From the NCBI RefSeq assembly GCF_019222765.1, contig NZ_CP078145.1, positions 2,976,001-3,040,000 on the forward strand: 64,000 nucleotides of DNA. Direction: 5' to 3'. The stretch is from Nocardia iowensis. GTDB lineage: Bacteria; Actinomycetota; Actinomycetes; Mycobacteriales; Mycobacteriaceae. The position numbers and the translations under genes are program-made. Positions within the stretch are counted from its first letter, which is position 1. Every line of letters begins with the position of its first letter. Below are positions 38,225 to 47,182 of this stretch, one piece after another. The notes beneath the pieces are model-generated. The model saw nothing but the letters and a program-made list of their open reading frames with translations. It searched no databases and had not been told where the DNA came from.

Positions 38225-39660
38225 CCCGCCACCGCCGTCCGAGAAGGGGACGACTGCGCTCGGTGCCAGTCCGTGTGCCGCTGGTACGCCTCGCCGACCC
38301 GCAGGATGACGGCTTCGCCGAAGGCGGGACCCGCAATCTGTAGTGACAGAGGTAGTCCCGCTTCGCCCACGCCCATCGGCAGTGCCAGTACCGGGTTTCC
38401 GAGCCCGTTCCAGTAGGGGGTGTGGATCAGCTGGAACACGCGGTCGTCGTCCTGATGTCCTGCGTCGTCGCCCAGTTCGTCGAGCCGTGGCGCGCCGCAC
38501 GCGGCCGTGGGGCAGACCACCACGTCGACGCGCTGGAACAACTCGCCGATCGCGAGCTGGGCGACGCGCCGGACTCGTTGCGCCTGAACGTAATCCGCGC
38601 CCGATGTCAGCGCACCCTTGGCGAGCAAGCCACGCGACGCCACGAAGTAGTCGGTCCACCGCCGGGACAGGTCCGTCCGGTGATAGGCGAGCCCCTCGCA
38701 GGTGGCGGTGAGCAAGGTCGCCGTGATCGTCTCGTGCCAGTAGGGCAGGACGACCTCTGCCAGGTCGGCACCGCGGGCGGCGAGCACCGCCATCGCCTGA
38801 TCGAACGCCGCTGTCAGCCGCGGATCGGCGTTCTCAGGAAAGTGTGCGTGCCGCACCACGCCCACCCGCACGCCGGTCAGGTCGGACGGGTCCCGCACCG
38901 GATCACCACGGCGGGAATCGAAGTCGGGCGCGGTGACACTGTCCGGGTCGCTCGGGTGTGCTCCGGCGATGACCCGCAGCAGCTCCGCGCAGTCGCGCAC
39001 GGTCCGTGCCATCGGGCCCACCCGGTCCAGGCTGTAACCCAGTGGTACGCAGCCGGATTTCGGCACCAGGCCGAAGGTCGGCATCAGGCCGGTGATGCCG
39101 CAGAACGCGGCGGGCATCCGAATGCTGCCCGCCGTATCCGAGCCGAGACCGCCCAGAAAGCAGCCTGTCGCGATGCCGTTGGCGGTGCCGGAGCTGGAAC
39201 CACCCGCCCAGCGGGTCGGGTCCCATGGATTGCGCGGCACGGGGAATGGCAGGTTCGGATCCGGTATCCCGCACGCGAATTCCATCGTCGTGGTCTTACC
39301 GGTGATGATCGCGCCCGCGCGCTTCAGCCGGGCGACCACCGGTGCGTCGCGGCCCGCGCCCCATGTGCGGTCGTGCACGGAACTCTGGGCGGTGGTCGGA
39401 CCGTCGGCGTCGGCGATGGTGTCCTTCACCGCGACGGGGATGCCGTGCAGCATGCCCCGATCGACGCCGCGCGCCAGTTCCTCGTCGGCGCGCCGAGCCC
39501 GGTCTCGGGCCTGGTCGTCGAATCGGGTCAGGTAGATGCCGAGCTCGGAGTCGTGCCGGTCGGCCAGCGCGATCGCGGCCTCGACCAGCGCGGTGCTCGT
39601 CGTGTCGCCGTCGCGCAAAGCGCGGGCTACCTCGGTGATGGGATACGGCTCTTGCGGCAC
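38221..39660 (-). CDS. Amidase signature family hydrolase
   Basis: 479 aa. The GTG at 39660 is chosen because GGAGGCGACA lies just upstream; the frame to 39723 has no signal. The Ser-cisSer-Lys triad is visible: Lys79 in IPVAVKDTIAD, the GGSSSG loop (RWAGGSSSGTANG), and the nucleophile Ser in LGSDTAGSIRMPA. The family hydrolyses amides, carbamates or aminoacyl-tRNA-linked amides; the specific substrate cannot be read. It is first in an operon with an AtzG-like protein and an MFS exporter, divergent from a MerR gene across a 71-bp promoter region with an iron box. Confidence 0.93.
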   Translation of the reverse strand: MPQEPYPITEVARALRDGDTTSTALVEAAIALADRHDSELGIYLTRFDDQARDRARRADEELARGVDRGMLHGIPVAVKDTIADADGPTTAQSSVHDRTWGAGRDAPVVARLKRAGAIITGKTTTMEFACGIPDPNLPFPVPRNPWDPTRWAGGSSSGTANGIATGCFLGGLGSDTAGSIRMPAAFCGITGLMPTFGLVPKSGCVPLGYSLDRVGPMARTVRDCAELLRVIAGAHPSDPDSVTAPDFDSRRGDPVRDPSDLTGVRVGVVRHAHFPENADPRLTAAFDQAMAVLAARGADLAEVVLPYWHETITATLLTATCEGLAYHRTDLSRRWTDYFVASRGLLAKGALTSGADYVQAQRVRRVAQLAIGELFQRVDVVVCPTAACGAPRLDELGDDAGHQDDDRVFQLIHTPYWNGLGNPVLALPMGVGEAGLPLSLQIAGPAFGEAVILRVGEAYQRHTDWHRAQSSPSRTAVAG

Positions 39661-39679
39661 TGTCGCCTCCACGTGCTGA

Positions 39680-39698
39680 GTAGGTAAGGCAAACCTTG
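39680..39698. promoter_or_regulatory. IdeR/DtxR-like iron box
   Basis: GTAGGTAAGGCAAACCTTG matches the DtxR/IdeR consensus TWAGGTWAGSCTWACCTWA at 16 of 19 positions (counted by eye). It lies 20 bp upstream of the amidase start and 34 bp from the MerR start, so iron-replete repression of the amidase operon is plausible. Confidence 0.55.
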
Positions 39699-39703
39699 CC
39701 CGT

Positions 39704-39717
39704 TCAACCCGGGTTGA
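39704..39717. promoter_or_regulatory. MerR-type palindromic operator
   Basis: TCAACCCGGGTTGA, a perfect 14-bp dyad, 14 bp before the MerR ATG. It lies between a TTGCCC (39697-39702) and the start, the position where MerR regulators twist the promoter. Confidence 0.55.
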
Positions 39718-39731
39718 GGTCAACTAGTGCT

Positions 39732-40157
39732 ATGCCAACACTGACGCCGATCGCCACCGTCGTACAGCACTTCGGCATTCCGCTATCGACGCTGCACTAT
39801 TGGGAACGCCGTGGGCTGATCACCGCGCAGCGCCGCGGCGGGCGGCGCTGCTACGACACCGACCAGCTCTACCGGATCGACTTGATCCGGCAATGGCAGA
39901 GCACCGGGTTGATGAGCCTGGACGAGATCGCCGTGTTGCTCAGCGCGCCCTCCGCCGCGTCGCCGGACGCGCAGTGGCGCGCGCTCGTGCACGCGCAGCT
40001 GACCGCACTCGAACACCGGATGGCCGAGCTCGAAAGGGCCCGCGACTATCTGCACGTGTTGCTTACCTGTCCGCACCGCGGCGAACTGGAACGGTGTCCG
40101 AACTACCGTGCGACGGTGTCACTTCCGGGCGGACTCGGGGACGACGAGCTCGCCTAG
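39732..40157 (+). CDS. MerR-family transcriptional regulator
   Basis: 141 aa from ATG 39732. The N-terminal winged helix-turn-helix (TVVQHFGIPLSTLHYWERRGLI...RRCYDTDQLYRIDLIRQWQ) is followed by the dimerisation coiled coil (HAQLTALEHRMAELERARDY). The C-terminal tail has HVLLTCPHRGELERCPNY, whose two Cys and His could bind metal or sense redox change. It is divergent from the amidase operon and sits on a palindrome, so it probably controls that operon and itself. Confidence 0.9.
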   Translation: MPTLTPIATVVQHFGIPLSTLHYWERRGLITAQRRGGRRCYDTDQLYRIDLIRQWQSTGLMSLDEIAVLLSAPSAASPDAQWRALVHAQLTALEHRMAELERARDYLHVLLTCPHRGELERCPNYRATVSLPGGLGDDELA

Positions 40158-40295
40158 GGAGCGGATTCGCACAACGCGGTGACGGCGGGCCGGACCAGAC
40201 GAATTCCGTTGCGGCTCCGAGGTTTACGCCGTACTCAGGCAAGCCACGGAGTAGCGTGGTGGCAGTCACAGCTGCTTACAGAATCGGACTCCGTC

Positions 40296-41516
40296 ATGAA
40301 GAAGTTGCTGTCGTGGTCGGCCGTGCTCTGCTGGCTCACCGTCCTGCTCGAGGGTTACGACCTCGTCGTGCTGGGGGCCGTCATCCCCACGCTGATCGAT
40401 CAGCACCACATCGGATTCACCGTCGCCAGTGCGACATTCGCGGCAACCATGTCGCTGGTCGGGGTGGCCATCGGCGCGACGGGGTCGGGGCCGATTACCG
40501 ATCGCTACGGTCGGCGTTGGATGCTACTCGGCTCGATCGCGGTGTTCTCGGTGTTCACCGCCGCCATTCCGCTGGCCGGATCGGTCGGTGTCTTCGCCGC
40601 GTTCCGGCTGATCGCCGGGCTCGGGCTCGGCGCGTGCATGCCGACCGCGCTGACCCTGATGGCCGAGCACATGCCGCCGGTCCGCCGGGCGTTCGCGAGC
40701 ACGGTCACCATGACGGGCTATCACGTCGGTGCCGTGCTCTCCGCGCTGATCGCCCTTCGGTTCGTCCCGCACTGGGAGCCGATGTTCTATCTGGGCGGCG
40801 TGGCCGGACTGCTCTTACTGCCGGTGGTCTGGGCCAAGCTCCCCGAGTCCGATGCCTACTTGGCGGCCAAGGCCGCACCGAGCGGAGTTCAGCCCACCGT
40901 GCTGCTGCGGCCGGTGTATCTGCGTGCGACGCTAGGGGTTTGGGTCGGTTCGTTCATGGGATTGCTGCTCGTCTACGGCTTGAATACCTGGTTGCCGAAA
41001 TTGATGCGGGACGCCGGTTACAACATGTCCACCTCGCTCACCATGCTGCTGGTGCTGAACGTCGGAGCGATCATCGGCCTGCTCACGGCCGGGATGCTCG
41101 CCGACCGGCGGGGCATCAAGCCGACGGTGCTGGCGTGGTTCGGTGCGGCGGCGGTCTTTCTCGCGCTGCTGAGCGTCAAGGCGTCCAGCAGTCTGCTGCT
41201 CAACGCGGTGGTACTCGTCACCGGCATCTTCGTCTTCTCCGCCCAGGTGCTCATCTACGCCTATGTGACTCAGGCCTACCCGGCCGGAATCCGGGCCACC
41301 GCACTGGGTTTCGCTTCCGGCGTCGGTCGCCTCGGCGCGATCTTCGGTCCGACGATCACCGGCTGGCTCATTGTCGTCGGCGCGGCGAATCCGTGGGGCT
41401 TCTATCTGTTCGCCGCCGTCGCGGTCATCGGGCTGCTCGCCATGTCCGCCGTTCCCCGTACCACTGTCGACGGCCTGGCCTCGGTCGAACCCGTCGCGCC
41501 GAGTCGCCCGGGATGA
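40296..41516 (+). CDS. AAHS-family aromatic acid:H+ symporter
   Basis: 406 aa, ATG 40296. Twelve predicted membrane helices; LEGYDLVVLGAVIPTL at the start carries the Asp characteristic of the PcaK/BenK aromatic-acid group, and DRYGRRWMLLGSI is MFS motif A. It imports an aromatic acid. The downstream pobA overlaps its stop by 4 nt, making 4-hydroxybenzoate the likely substrate. The enzyme for the next step, protocatechuate cleavage, is not in the window. Confidence 0.88.
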   Translation: MKKLLSWSAVLCWLTVLLEGYDLVVLGAVIPTLIDQHHIGFTVASATFAATMSLVGVAIGATGSGPITDRYGRRWMLLGSIAVFSVFTAAIPLAGSVGVFAAFRLIAGLGLGACMPTALTLMAEHMPPVRRAFASTVTMTGYHVGAVLSALIALRFVPHWEPMFYLGGVAGLLLLPVVWAKLPESDAYLAAKAAPSGVQPTVLLRPVYLRATLGVWVGSFMGLLLVYGLNTWLPKLMRDAGYNMSTSLTMLLVLNVGAIIGLLTAGMLADRRGIKPTVLAWFGAAAVFLALLSVKASSSLLLNAVVLVTGIFVFSAQVLIYAYVTQAYPAGIRATALGFASGVGRLGAIFGPTITGWLIVVGAANPWGFYLFAAVAVIGLLAMSAVPRTTVDGLASVEPVAPSRPG

Positions 41517-42700
41517 GGGCCACTCGCACTCAGGTCGCTATCGTCGGAGCCGGTCCGGCCGGTCTACTGCTCGCGCATCTGTTGCACCGATCCGGCATCG
41601 AGTCGGTCGTTGTCGACAACCGCACCTACGAGCAGATCGCGGGCACCGTCCGTGCGGGGATTCTCGAAGCCGATTCCGTTCGGCTGCTGGTGGATTCGGG
41701 AGTATCCGGCCGCGTGCTCACCGACGGGTATCGGCACGACGGTGTCGTGCTGCGCTTCGACGGTGTGAATCACCGGATCGACTTCCAGGAGTTGGTCGGT
41801 GCATCGGTGTGGTTGTATCCGCAGACCGAGGTGTTCATCGACCTGGCCGGGCGGCGCGGGGTCGATGGGGGAGACGTGCGGTACGGGGTGGCCGACACGG
41901 CCGTCGAGATTTCCGGCGATCGGCCGACGGTGACCTGCACGGATTCGGACGGGCGTGCGGGGCGCATCGAGGCCGACCTGCTAGTCGGTGCCGATGGCTC
42001 CCGATCGATCTGCCGCCACGCTTTTCCGCCGGGCGCTCGCGAGGAATGGTTCCGCGAATATCCGTTCGCCTGGTTCGGTTTTCTCACCGAGGCGCCGCGA
42101 TCGCATCCCGAACTGATCTACACGCGCTCCGAGCACGGCTTCGCACTGATCAGCCAGCGCACTCCCACCGTGCAGCGGATGTACTTCCAATGCAAACCGA
42201 CTGAGCGCCTGGCGGATTGGGACGACGACCGGATCTGGGCCGAAATGCGGCGGCGGGTCAACGGCAATGGCTTCGTCCTCCGAGAAGGCCCGATCAGCGC
42301 GAAGTCGGTGCTGCCGTTCCGCTCCTTCGTCACCGCGCCGATGCGCTATGACCGGCTGCTGCTGGCCGGTGATGCCGCGCACACGGTCCCGCCGACCGGC
42401 GCTAAGGGCCTGAACCTGGCGCTCGCCGACGCGGCGGTGCTCGCCGAGGTGATCGTCGACTACTACGCCGAGGGCGATGCGGACGTGCTCGACCGATACA
42501 CCGAGCGCGTCAAGGAACGGGTGTGGCGGGCCCAGCACTTCTGCTACTGGCTGACCACGATGCTGCACGCCGTCGCCGGTGCGTCCCCCTTCGATATCGA
42601 GCGACAGCGCGGGGAGCTGGCGTTGATCACCGGATCACGTTACGGCGCAGCGTATTTCGCGGAGGCTTACACCGGCTGGCGGCAATCAAGATCCGTGTAG
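41513..42700 (+). CDS. pobA: 4-hydroxybenzoate 3-monooxygenase
   Basis: 395 aa, matching the usual 390-395; ATG 41513 overlaps the transporter stop. FAD dinucleotide motif GAGPAGLLLAHLL at the N-terminus, the mid-chain DG motif (ADLLVGADGSRSICR) and the C-terminal FAD motif GDAAHTVPPTGAKGLNLALAD of class A flavoprotein hydroxylases. It converts 4-hydroxybenzoate to protocatechuate with NAD(P)H and oxygen. The gene ends 15 bp inside the 3' end of the convergent LysR gene. Confidence 0.93.
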   Translation: MRATRTQVAIVGAGPAGLLLAHLLHRSGIESVVVDNRTYEQIAGTVRAGILEADSVRLLVDSGVSGRVLTDGYRHDGVVLRFDGVNHRIDFQELVGASVWLYPQTEVFIDLAGRRGVDGGDVRYGVADTAVEISGDRPTVTCTDSDGRAGRIEADLLVGADGSRSICRHAFPPGAREEWFREYPFAWFGFLTEAPRSHPELIYTRSEHGFALISQRTPTVQRMYFQCKPTERLADWDDDRIWAEMRRRVNGNGFVLREGPISAKSVLPFRSFVTAPMRYDRLLLAGDAAHTVPPTGAKGLNLALADAAVLAEVIVDYYAEGDADVLDRYTERVKERVWRAQHFCYWLTTMLHAVAGASPFDIERQRGELALITGSRYGAAYFAEAYTGWRQSRSV

Positions 42701-43537
42701 CCGATGCGCGTTGGCGGTGATGGCGTCGCGCAGTGCCTGTTCCGGGCCGGACAGGCGGGTGCGGCGGTGCAGGAGGACGAATTCGAGGTCGCCGAGGGCG
42801 GGCAGGGTGGGATCGTCGATCTTGACCAGACCATCGGGGAGCAGCGTCTCGGAATGCACGATGTAGCCGAGTCCGGCGAGCGCGGCGGCGCGCAGCCCGA
42901 GCAGGCTGTCGCTGACACAGGTGATGCGCCAGACGCGGCCGTCGCGCTCCAATGCTTGCAGCGCGATGCGGCGGGTGAGGCTCGGTGGCGGGTAGGTCAC
43001 CAGCGGGACCGGGTCGCCCGGGATGGTGCCGCCGGGCGGTCCCGCCCACACCAGCCGGTCGCGCCAGATCAACTCACCGTGGCTTTCGCCGGGGAGCCGC
43101 TTGCCGAAGACCATGTCCAGTTCACCGGCGGCCATGCGGGTCTTCAGGGTCTCGCTCAGGCCGACGGTCAGCTCGAGGTCGATGCCAGGATGGTTGCGCC
43201 GGAATTCCAGCAGTACCTCGGGCAGGTCGCTGGCCACCAGGTCGTCGGAGGCGCCGAATCGGAGCAGGCCGGTCAGGGTCGAGTCGGAGAAGAACTGCTC
43301 GGCCCGGCCGTTCGCGGCGAGGATGGCGCGGGCGAAGCCGACCATGGCGACGCCGTCGGCGGTGAGGGCGAGGTTGCGGGTATCGCGGCGCAGCAGGCTG
43401 CGGCCCGCCGCCTTCTCGAGTCGGGCGATGTGGCCGCTGACGGTGGATTGGCGCAGGCCGAGGATCTTGCCCGCGGCGGTGAATCCGCCAGCCCGTTCGA
43501 CGGTGAGAAAGGTGCGCAGCAGCTCCGGGTCGAACAT
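42686..43537 (-). CDS. LysR-family transcriptional regulator
   Basis: 283 aa, ATG 43537. N-terminal winged helix (LLRTFLTVERAGGFTAAGKI...STVSGHIARLEKAAGRSLLRR), linker helix and a periplasmic-binding-like effector domain (LRFGASDDLVASDLPEVLLE...LAGLGYIVHSETLLPDGLV). It is divergent from the SBF-type transporter with the palindrome TATCATGATA in the 83-bp gap, so it most likely controls the transporter/cupin pair. It is less likely to control pobA, with which it is convergent. Confidence 0.92.
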   Translation of the reverse strand: MFDPELLRTFLTVERAGGFTAAGKILGLRQSTVSGHIARLEKAAGRSLLRRDTRNLALTADGVAMVGFARAILAANGRAEQFFSDSTLTGLLRFGASDDLVASDLPEVLLEFRRNHPGIDLELTVGLSETLKTRMAAGELDMVFGKRLPGESHGELIWRDRLVWAGPPGGTIPGDPVPLVTYPPPSLTRRIALQALERDGRVWRITCVSDSLLGLRAAALAGLGYIVHSETLLPDGLVKIDDPTLPALGDLEFVLLHRRTRLSGPEQALRDAITANAHRLHGS

Positions 43538-43546
43538 GCCTCAATT

Positions 43547-43556
43547 TATCATGATA
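43547..43556. promoter_or_regulatory. LysR-site palindrome
   Basis: TATCATGATA, 10 bp upstream of the LysR start, in the divergent promoter with the SBF-type transporter. Confidence 0.4.
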
Positions 43557-43620
43557 TCGGTTTACAGATATTCGATTGAGCGCCTTTCGCGATCGAGTGG
43601 GCGCTCGTAGCGTCAGCGTC

Positions 43621-44706
43621 ATGAAGTACCTCAACAAGTTCTACATCGACGGTTTCATGCTCGGCATCGTCGCGAGCGCCGTGCTGGCCAGCGTCTTTCC
43701 GGCGCAGGGTGGGGTGGCGGAGGTAGTCGACCGAGGTACGAAGGTGGCCATCGCCCTGCTGTTCCTGCTGTACGGTGCGCGGCTGGAACCACGGGAAGCG
43801 ATTGCGGGACTGCGGCATTGGCGGCTGCACACGGTAGTGCTGGGAGTGACCTTCGTGGTGTTCCCGCTTATCGGGCTCGCCTTACGCGTGCTGGTGCCCT
43901 CGGTGCTGACCGAGGACCTGTACATCGGTGTGCTCTTCCTGTGCCTGGTGCCCTCCACCGTGCAATCGTCGATCGCGTTCACCGCGATCGCGCGCGGCAA
44001 TGTCGCTGGCGCTGTGGTCAGTGCCTCGCTGTCGAATCTCGTCGGGGTGTTCGCGACCCCGCTGCTGGTGGTGTTGCTGATGGACACCACGGGTAAGGCC
44101 GAGGTGAAGGCGTCGACGGTACTGGTCATTATGGTGCAGCTATTGCTGCCGTTCCTGCTCGGACAGCTGCTGCGGCCGCGGCTCGGCTGGCTGTTGCGGC
44201 GGTCGACGCCGTTGAAGGCGGTCGACCGGGGTTCGGTGTTCCTGGTCGTGTACTCCGCGTTCAGTGCCGGTATGGCCGAACACATTTGGAGTGGACTGTC
44301 ACCGCTGCGGGTGCTCGCGACCGCCCTGGTGTGTGCCGGGCTGCTCGCGGCGGTGCTCGGTGCGACCGCCGGCGTCGGCAAGATGCTCGGGTTCGCCATG
44401 CCGGACCGCATCGTGCTGGTCTTCTGCGGATCGAAGAAGAGCCTGGCGACCGGGCTGCCAATGGCGTCGGTGCTCTTCGTCGGTCAACCGGTGGGCCTGA
44501 TCGTGTTGCCGCTCATGATTTTTCATCAGATCCAGTTGATCACCTGTGCCGTCCTGGCACAGCGTTACGCCCGCAGATCGGAGGTAACCGTGTGGAGCAC
44601 GAAACGAGAGGTCGAGAAGGTCGAATCAGCAGACGCAAAGCCATCGGAACCGGGGTGGCTGCGCTCGGCGGCGCAGCGGTCGCTGGTGTGGGGGTCGCGG
44701 CGATGA
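43621..44706 (+). CDS. SBF / bile acid:Na+ symporter-like transporter (YfeH type)
   Basis: 361 aa, ATG 43621 (MKYLNKFYIDGFMLG, the usual start of the YfeH group). About ten membrane helices with LLFLLYGARLEPREA, CLVPSTVQSSIAFTAIARG and FCGSKKSLATGLPMASVLF, the conserved crossover signatures of the family. Substrates of this branch are largely unknown organic anions. The last 115 bp overlap the start of the cupin gene in another frame, so its C-terminal 40 residues are probably a tail without structural role. Confidence 0.88.
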   Translation: MKYLNKFYIDGFMLGIVASAVLASVFPAQGGVAEVVDRGTKVAIALLFLLYGARLEPREAIAGLRHWRLHTVVLGVTFVVFPLIGLALRVLVPSVLTEDLYIGVLFLCLVPSTVQSSIAFTAIARGNVAGAVVSASLSNLVGVFATPLLVVLLMDTTGKAEVKASTVLVIMVQLLLPFLLGQLLRPRLGWLLRRSTPLKAVDRGSVFLVVYSAFSAGMAEHIWSGLSPLRVLATALVCAGLLAAVLGATAGVGKMLGFAMPDRIVLVFCGSKKSLATGLPMASVLFVGQPVGLIVLPLMIFHQIQLITCAVLAQRYARRSEVTVWSTKREVEKVESADAKPSEPGWLRSAAQRSLVWGSRR

Positions 44707-45341
44707 GCAGGCCGTCGGCCGCATCGGATCGCCCGATGACGGATCTGGATACGAAGCTGGACAAGGACTCTCATCTGTTCCGACTGAGCGCGGCCGAGCC
44801 GCTGCGCTTCGACGGCGGGACCTTGCAGGGCGCGCACGAAGGAAACTTTCCGGTGCTGCTCGGTCAGGAGGCATCGGTCTACATCGCCCGGCTAGAGGTG
44901 GGTGGCATTCGGGAACCACACTGGCATCCGACCGCGTGGGAGCTGAACTTCATCATCTCCGGCCGGGCCGAGTGGACCATTCTGGGCACGCACCCGGATG
45001 GTGACTACCGCAACGACAAGTTCGAGGCCGGGCCAGGCGATCTCGTGTTCGTGCCGCAGGGCTTCTTCCACTATTTCGGCAACGCCGATCCGGAGCAGAT
45101 GCTGGAAGTGTTGGTGGTGTTCAACACCAGCGCCACCGAGCCCGCCGACGATATCGGGATCGTCGCCACGCTGAATTCCCTTCCGCGCGAGGTGCTAGCG
45201 GCCTCGTTCGGCATTCCGGTGGCGGCGTTCGATCAGGTGCCCGCCGAGGTCAAGCCGGTGGTGATCACCCGACGGCACGGTGAGAAGGTGTGGGCCGCCG
45301 ACGAATTGATCGGCGGCCCACCCTTATCGCAGGGCTGCTGA
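44592..45341 (+). CDS. Tat-exported cupin (oxalate-decarboxylase-like)
   Basis: 249 aa. The GTG at 44592 is chosen for the GGAGGTAACCGT upstream and because a twin-arginine signal (SRRKAIGTGVAALGGAAVAG) then begins near residue 12. The mature domain is a single cupin barrel with metal ligands in PHWHPTAWELNFIISG (HxH and Glu) and the late His in PQGFFHYFGN. Oxalate decarboxylase/oxidase and related manganese cupins share this pattern. Export in folded form through Tat implies that the metal is inserted in the cytoplasm. Start overlap with the SBF transporter suggests coupled expression; a carboxylate substrate shared by both is possible. Confidence 0.82.
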   Translation: MEHETRGREGRISRRKAIGTGVAALGGAAVAGVGVAAMSRPSAASDRPMTDLDTKLDKDSHLFRLSAAEPLRFDGGTLQGAHEGNFPVLLGQEASVYIARLEVGGIREPHWHPTAWELNFIISGRAEWTILGTHPDGDYRNDKFEAGPGDLVFVPQGFFHYFGNADPEQMLEVLVVFNTSATEPADDIGIVATLNSLPREVLAASFGIPVAAFDQVPAEVKPVVITRRHGEKVWAADELIGGPPLSQGC

Positions 45342-45677
45342 CGTACTGGGGTGGTCGTGCAGGAACTTCGGTACGACCATCCGCCACGCATCGACGATCA
45401 ACTCGCGCATTTCGCCCTTGTCGATCGCGGCCATCGAACAGTCGACCCAGTTGTATCGCAGGTCCGACGCCCTGGGCAGCAGAAATTTGTCCGGCTCAGC
45501 GGCGACCAGCGCGGACCGTTCGGCTTTGGGAAAAGCGAACCCCATCACCGTTTCGTCCCGGGAGAACGCGATGTACACGATCCGGCCCACCCGAAACTTG
45601 ATGCGATCCGCCACGATCGCCTCGTACGAACGGGGGAGGGTGAGTGCCAGCGCACGCACGTCCGCGACGGTGATCAT
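45324..45677 (-). CDS. MmcQ/YjbR family protein
   Basis: 117 aa, ATG 45677. The alternating pattern VRALALTLPRSYEAI...IKFRVGRIVYIAFSRDETVMGF followed by a helix-rich end (MRELIVDAWRMVVPKFL) is that of the MmcQ/YjbR double-wing fold, which is often annotated as DNA-binding though its role is not established. Convergent with the cupin gene, overlapping by 18 bp. Confidence 0.78.
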   Translation of the reverse strand: MITVADVRALALTLPRSYEAIVADRIKFRVGRIVYIAFSRDETVMGFAFPKAERSALVAAEPDKFLLPRASDLRYNWVDCSMAAIDKGEMRELIVDAWRMVVPKFLHDHPSTSAALR

Positions 45678-45742
45678 GCCCCGATGATGCCACCGGGGAC
45701 CGACAGGTTCGGGTATAGCTTCCTGCGCACCGTCTACGACGG

Positions 45743-47182
45743 CTAGGTGGTCCCAGCATCGACGGGAATGGGTACAGCGGGGGCTTGGTCTGTTTCGGGG
45801 AGCGTTGTTTTGGACCGACCGGCTGTCAGGACTACGACGACGACCGCGGCCACCACGCTGGTGGTTGCGATGATGGCGGCCACTCGACCGGTCGAGTCGC
45901 CGACCTCGTCGGTGAGATCGAGGTTGGTATGCCCGAAGACCACGGTGGCCAGTGCCGCGCCGATGGCGCCACCCAGGTTGTGGAACGTCCACGACGCCCC
46001 CACCGCGAAGCCGGACCGCGTGGGCGGCACCGTCGAAATCGCCAGCACCGTAGCGGGTCCCAGTACCAAGGCCCAGCCCGCACCGAACAGGACGAGAGCG
46101 ACCAACAGGACCGGCAGGTGGCTGCCGAACGCGGACCAGGCGATTCCGGCTCCCGCCAGGGCCAGCAGCCCGAAACCCCAGGGCAGCAACGAATGCGCGC
46201 CGAGGCGATCGACGAAACGGCCCGCCACCGGCGATGCGAGCGCGAGGGTGCCGCTGACGAGCAACAGCACGAATCCCGCCTGCCGCACGTCGAAGTCTCG
46301 GCCCTGGGTCAGGTACGTCGGAATCACCAGCAGCGCAGCGGCATAGAACAAGCCGAGGGAGAAGTCCGAGACGATCGCGGCGACGAACCTGCGATTACCG
46401 AACAACGCGGGATCGATCAACGGGTTCGCCGCGCGACGCTCCGCCACGATCCCGACCGCGACGGCGACGACCAGGACAAACCCGGCGAGCAGCACCCAGG
46501 GCGACAGCCACCCGCGTAGGTCGCCGAGCACGAAAATGCCCACCGCCGAAACCACCGCGAGCGCGACAACGACCTGACCGGGCCAATCGGTGCCGCCGGT
46601 GCGGTCGGGCTGCACCTGCGGGACCGCGAGCGCAATGGCGATCAGTGCCGCGATGCCGAGCGGAATATTGATCCAGAAGATCGACTGCCAGCCGAGGCTT
46701 GGCACCAGCAGGCCGCCGAGCACCGGCCCGATGGCCAACCCCAACCCGTTCACCGAGTACAGCCAGCCGATCGCCTTTCCTCGATCGCCTTGCGGGAAAA
46801 GCGATTCCACCAGTGTCGAGGTGCTCGTATACAGCACGGCGCAGGCGGCGCCCTGGACGAAGCGGGCGATGAGCAGCGTGCCGATCGACCATGATGCGGC
46901 CGCACCCGCGGAGGCGATCACGAACAGGGCCAAGCCGAACAGCAACACCCGCCGACGCCCGAGTCGATCTGCGACGCGTCCCGCCGTGACCATGAACATC
47001 GACAGCGCCATGAGGAAGACGCCGAGGGTGAGCTCGGTATTCGACGCACCCGCCTGCAAATCGTCGCCGATGGCGGGCAGTGCGGTGGTGACGATGGTCA
47101 GATCGATGCACCCGAGGAACGACGCTACCGCGAGTCCGGCGAATCCGGCGATGCGCCGCTGGCCGGGGATCTCGGTCGTCAT
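45743..47182 (-). CDS. MFS exporter of the cyclodipeptide operon
   Basis: 479 aa, ATG 47182 overlapping the synthase stop (ATGA). About 14 membrane helices, [17 protein letters not shown] at the first helix, [13 protein letters not shown] (motif A) and [14 protein letters not shown] (motif C), a DHA2-type drug:H+ antiporter. Coupling to the cyclodipeptide synthase marks it as the likely exporter, or self-protection pump, for the modified diketopiperazine, as BcmT is in the bicyclomycin cluster. Confidence 0.9.
   Translation of the reverse strand: MTTEIPGQRRIAGFAGLAVASFLGCIDLTIVTTALPAIGDDLQAGASNTELTLGVFLMALSMFMVTAGRVADRLGRRRVLLFGLALFVIASAGAAASWSIGTLLIARFVQGAACAVLYTSTSTLVESLFPQGDRGKAIGWLYSVNGLGLAIGPVLGGLLVPSLGWQSIFWINIPLGIAALIAIALAVPQVQPDRTGGTDWPGQVVVALAVVSAVGIFVLGDLRGWLSPWVLLAGFVLVVAVAVGIVAERRAANPLIDPALFGNRRFVAAIVSDFSLGLFYAAALLVIPTYLTQGRDFDVRQAGFVLLLVSGTLALASPVAGRFVDRLGAHSLLPWGFGLLALAGAGIAWSAFGSHLPVLLVALVLFGAGWALVLGPATVLAISTVPPTRSGFAVGASWTFHNLGGAIGAALATVVFGHTNLDLTDEVGDSTGRVAAIIATTSVVAAVVVVVLTAGRSKTTLPETDQAPAVPIPVDAGTT

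Noticed and set aside
39800..42700. 966-codon frame appearing to fuse an upstream segment to pobA
   Set aside because: The segment before 41513 is out of frame with the MerR and transporter genes that occupy it; pobA has its own start overlapping the transporter stop.
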